Translations under genes and position numbers: made by a program | NCBI GenBank assembly: GCA_023386855.1 | Contig: JAEWIW010000371.1 | Location: 1-6,770 of the forward strand | DNA from: Bacteroidota bacterium | GTDB taxonomy: Bacteria > Bacteroidota > Bacteroidia > Chitinophagales > Chitinophagaceae | Length of the DNA: 6,770 nt | Reading direction: 5' to 3' | The notes under the pieces: generated by a model | Told to the model about the DNA's origin: nothing | Seen by the model: the letters and a program-made list of their open reading frames with translations, nothing else | Database searches by the model: none | Part shown: positions 5,789 through 6,770 of the stretch, piece after piece | How positions within the stretch are numbered: position 1 is the first letter of the stretch | How the letters are laid out: every line of letters begins with the position of its first letter

Positions 5789-6770
5789 ATGCCATTTCAA
5801 AGGTTAATTATTTTGCTGTGCCTGTTCGCTTCAATTTCTGCCACCGCGCAGGAGTTTGGCGGGCATCCTTACTCTCAACGTTGGTACCAGCTTAATGCGG
5901 ATTCTTTTAGTATTATTTATCCTAAAGGCCTGGAAAGAAATGCAAGAGCAGTCAGCCATTATATTCAAACCATCCCGGGGGAACTAACCCCCACGCATAA
6001 ACGCCGTTATCGTTCCATTCCAATCGTGCTTCAACACAAGACCAATATATCGAACGGTTACGTGGGCATGGGCCCCTGGAGAAGCGAATATTATCTTACT
6101 CCATCCCAGAACAGCTTCAGGCTGGGAAGCCTGCCCTGGGAAGAACAGCTTGCCCTGCATGAATACCGCCATGTTCAACAAAACAGGCATTTTATGAAAG
6201 GCCTGACCGGTGCAGTTTATACGGTACTGGGGCAGGATGCCGGTTCCCTTTTCAGTAATATGGCCGTTCCAAACTGGTTCTGGGAAGGTGATGCCGTATT
6301 CCAGGAAACCTCCCTCTCCTGGCAGGGAAGGGGAAGAATCCCCTATTTCTTCAATGGCTTCCGTACCACCTGGGCAGCAGGTAAGGATTACTCCTGGCAA
6401 AAAATCAGGAATGGATCGCTGGTCGACAGGATACCGGATCATTATGAACTGGGTTACCTGCTGGTAGACTATGGCCGCGAAAAATATGGAAACAGCTTCT
6501 GGAAAAATGTTACCGCAGATGCCGCTTCCTATAAAGGAATTTTTTATCCTTTTCAAAAAGCAGTGAAAAAATATTCAGGCCATTCCTTCCGACGATTCAG
6601 GGAAGATGCCCTTCAACATTTTAGCATCGGTAAAAAAGAGGATTCGACATCATTAAGGGCTGCACAGCTTAAACATTTTGTAGCGGATTATGATTTCCCA
6701 CAATGGCTGAACGATAGCATTATCGTGGTTGTAAAGTCGACCTATGATAATATACCGGCCTTTACAATGG
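5789..6770 (+). CDS. Secreted HExxH (peptidase-MA-like) metallopeptidase-like protein, N-terminal part, cut by the window edge
   Basis: The frame is open from the ATG at 5789 to the right edge, 327 codons plus one base, so the C-terminus is missing. A signal peptide (MPFQRLIILLCLFASISATA, cleaved before Q21) is followed by EFGGHP, an opening typical of a Bacteroidota family of large secreted proteins. The catalytic motif HEYRHVQQ at 124-131 gives zinc ligands H124 and H128 and the base E125. WFWEGDAV at 163-170 supplies the likely third ligand E166, the W-x-x-EG-A arrangement of gluzincin or peptidase-MA-like domains. Other marks are NGYVGMGPWRSEYYLTP at 89-105, GRGRIPYF in the first half of the domain, and LGYLLVDYGREKYG further on. 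Related proteins, as I recall them, continue into a TolB/WD40-like beta-propeller and reach some 900 residues; the last visible residues (SIIVVVKSTYDNIPAFTM) would suit the beginning of a propeller blade. The substrate is unknown. No Shine-Dalgarno sequence precedes the ATG. Confidence 0.85.
   Translation, partial: MPFQRLIILLCLFASISATAQEFGGHPYSQRWYQLNADSFSIIYPKGLERNARAVSHYIQTIPGELTPTHKRRYRSIPIVLQHKTNISNGYVGMGPWRSEYYLTPSQNSFRLGSLPWEEQLALHEYRHVQQNRHFMKGLTGAVYTVLGQDAGSLFSNMAVPNWFWEGDAVFQETSLSWQGRGRIPYFFNGFRTTWAAGKDYSWQKIRNGSLVDRIPDHYELGYLLVDYGREKYGNSFWKNVTADAASYKGIFYPFQKAVKKYSGHSFRRFREDALQHFSIGKKEDSTSLRAAQLKHFVADYDFPQWLNDSIIVVVKSTYDNIPAFTM

Noticed and set aside
5984..6556. Minus-strand 190-codon frame at 5984-6556 and plus-strand frame at 6210-6467
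   Set aside because: Both overlap the HExxH protein, whose frame stays open to the edge and holds the catalytic motifs. The long antisense frame has no family resemblance or start context that I can see.

Overview
The window reads as a chromosomal stretch from a Bacteroidota bacterium, most likely of the Chitinophagaceae type. This rests on protein families typical of that phylum (a YfhO-like membrane protein, the long Bacteroidota form of the queuosine-precursor transporter, and a secreted HExxH peptidase-MA-like protein starting with an xFGG motif), on weak or absent Shine-Dalgarno sequences, and on candidate promoters with the phylum's TAnnTTTG -7 element. No lineage marker such as rRNA is present, so the assignment is an inference.

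Layout. From 1 to 1546 (minus strand) lies the N-terminal 515 residues of a large multi-spanning YfhO-family protein, cut by the window edge. Divergent from it, at 1613-2392 (plus), is a YhhQ/VUT-type queuosine-precursor transporter. A hairpin terminator at 2456-2477 separates it from five minus-strand genes, listed here in transcription order from right to left: an S1/P1-type zinc nuclease (5709-4915), a secreted protein of unknown function (4867-4364), a very acidic, probably disordered protein of unknown function (4294-3755), a GNAT acetyltransferase (3685-3182) and a DNRLRE-type lipoprotein (3127-2483). Divergent from the nuclease, at 5789 to the right edge (plus), is the start of a secreted HExxH metallopeptidase-like protein.

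The five minus-strand genes are separated by gaps of 47 to 69 bases. At least three have candidate promoters of their own, so they may be several short transcription units rather than one tight operon. The only thematic link is export: the nuclease, the unknown protein at 4364-4867, the lipoprotein and the right-hand peptidase all have N-terminal export signals. Nothing in the sequence ties them to one pathway.

There are no tRNA or rRNA genes, CRISPR arrays, insertion sequences or phage genes, and no intergenic stretch longer than 300 bases. This looks like an ordinary core or housekeeping-flavoured region. The least explained items are the acidic protein with a repeated PG[ST]E module, the orphan secreted protein beside the nuclease, and the divergent nuclease/peptidase pair.
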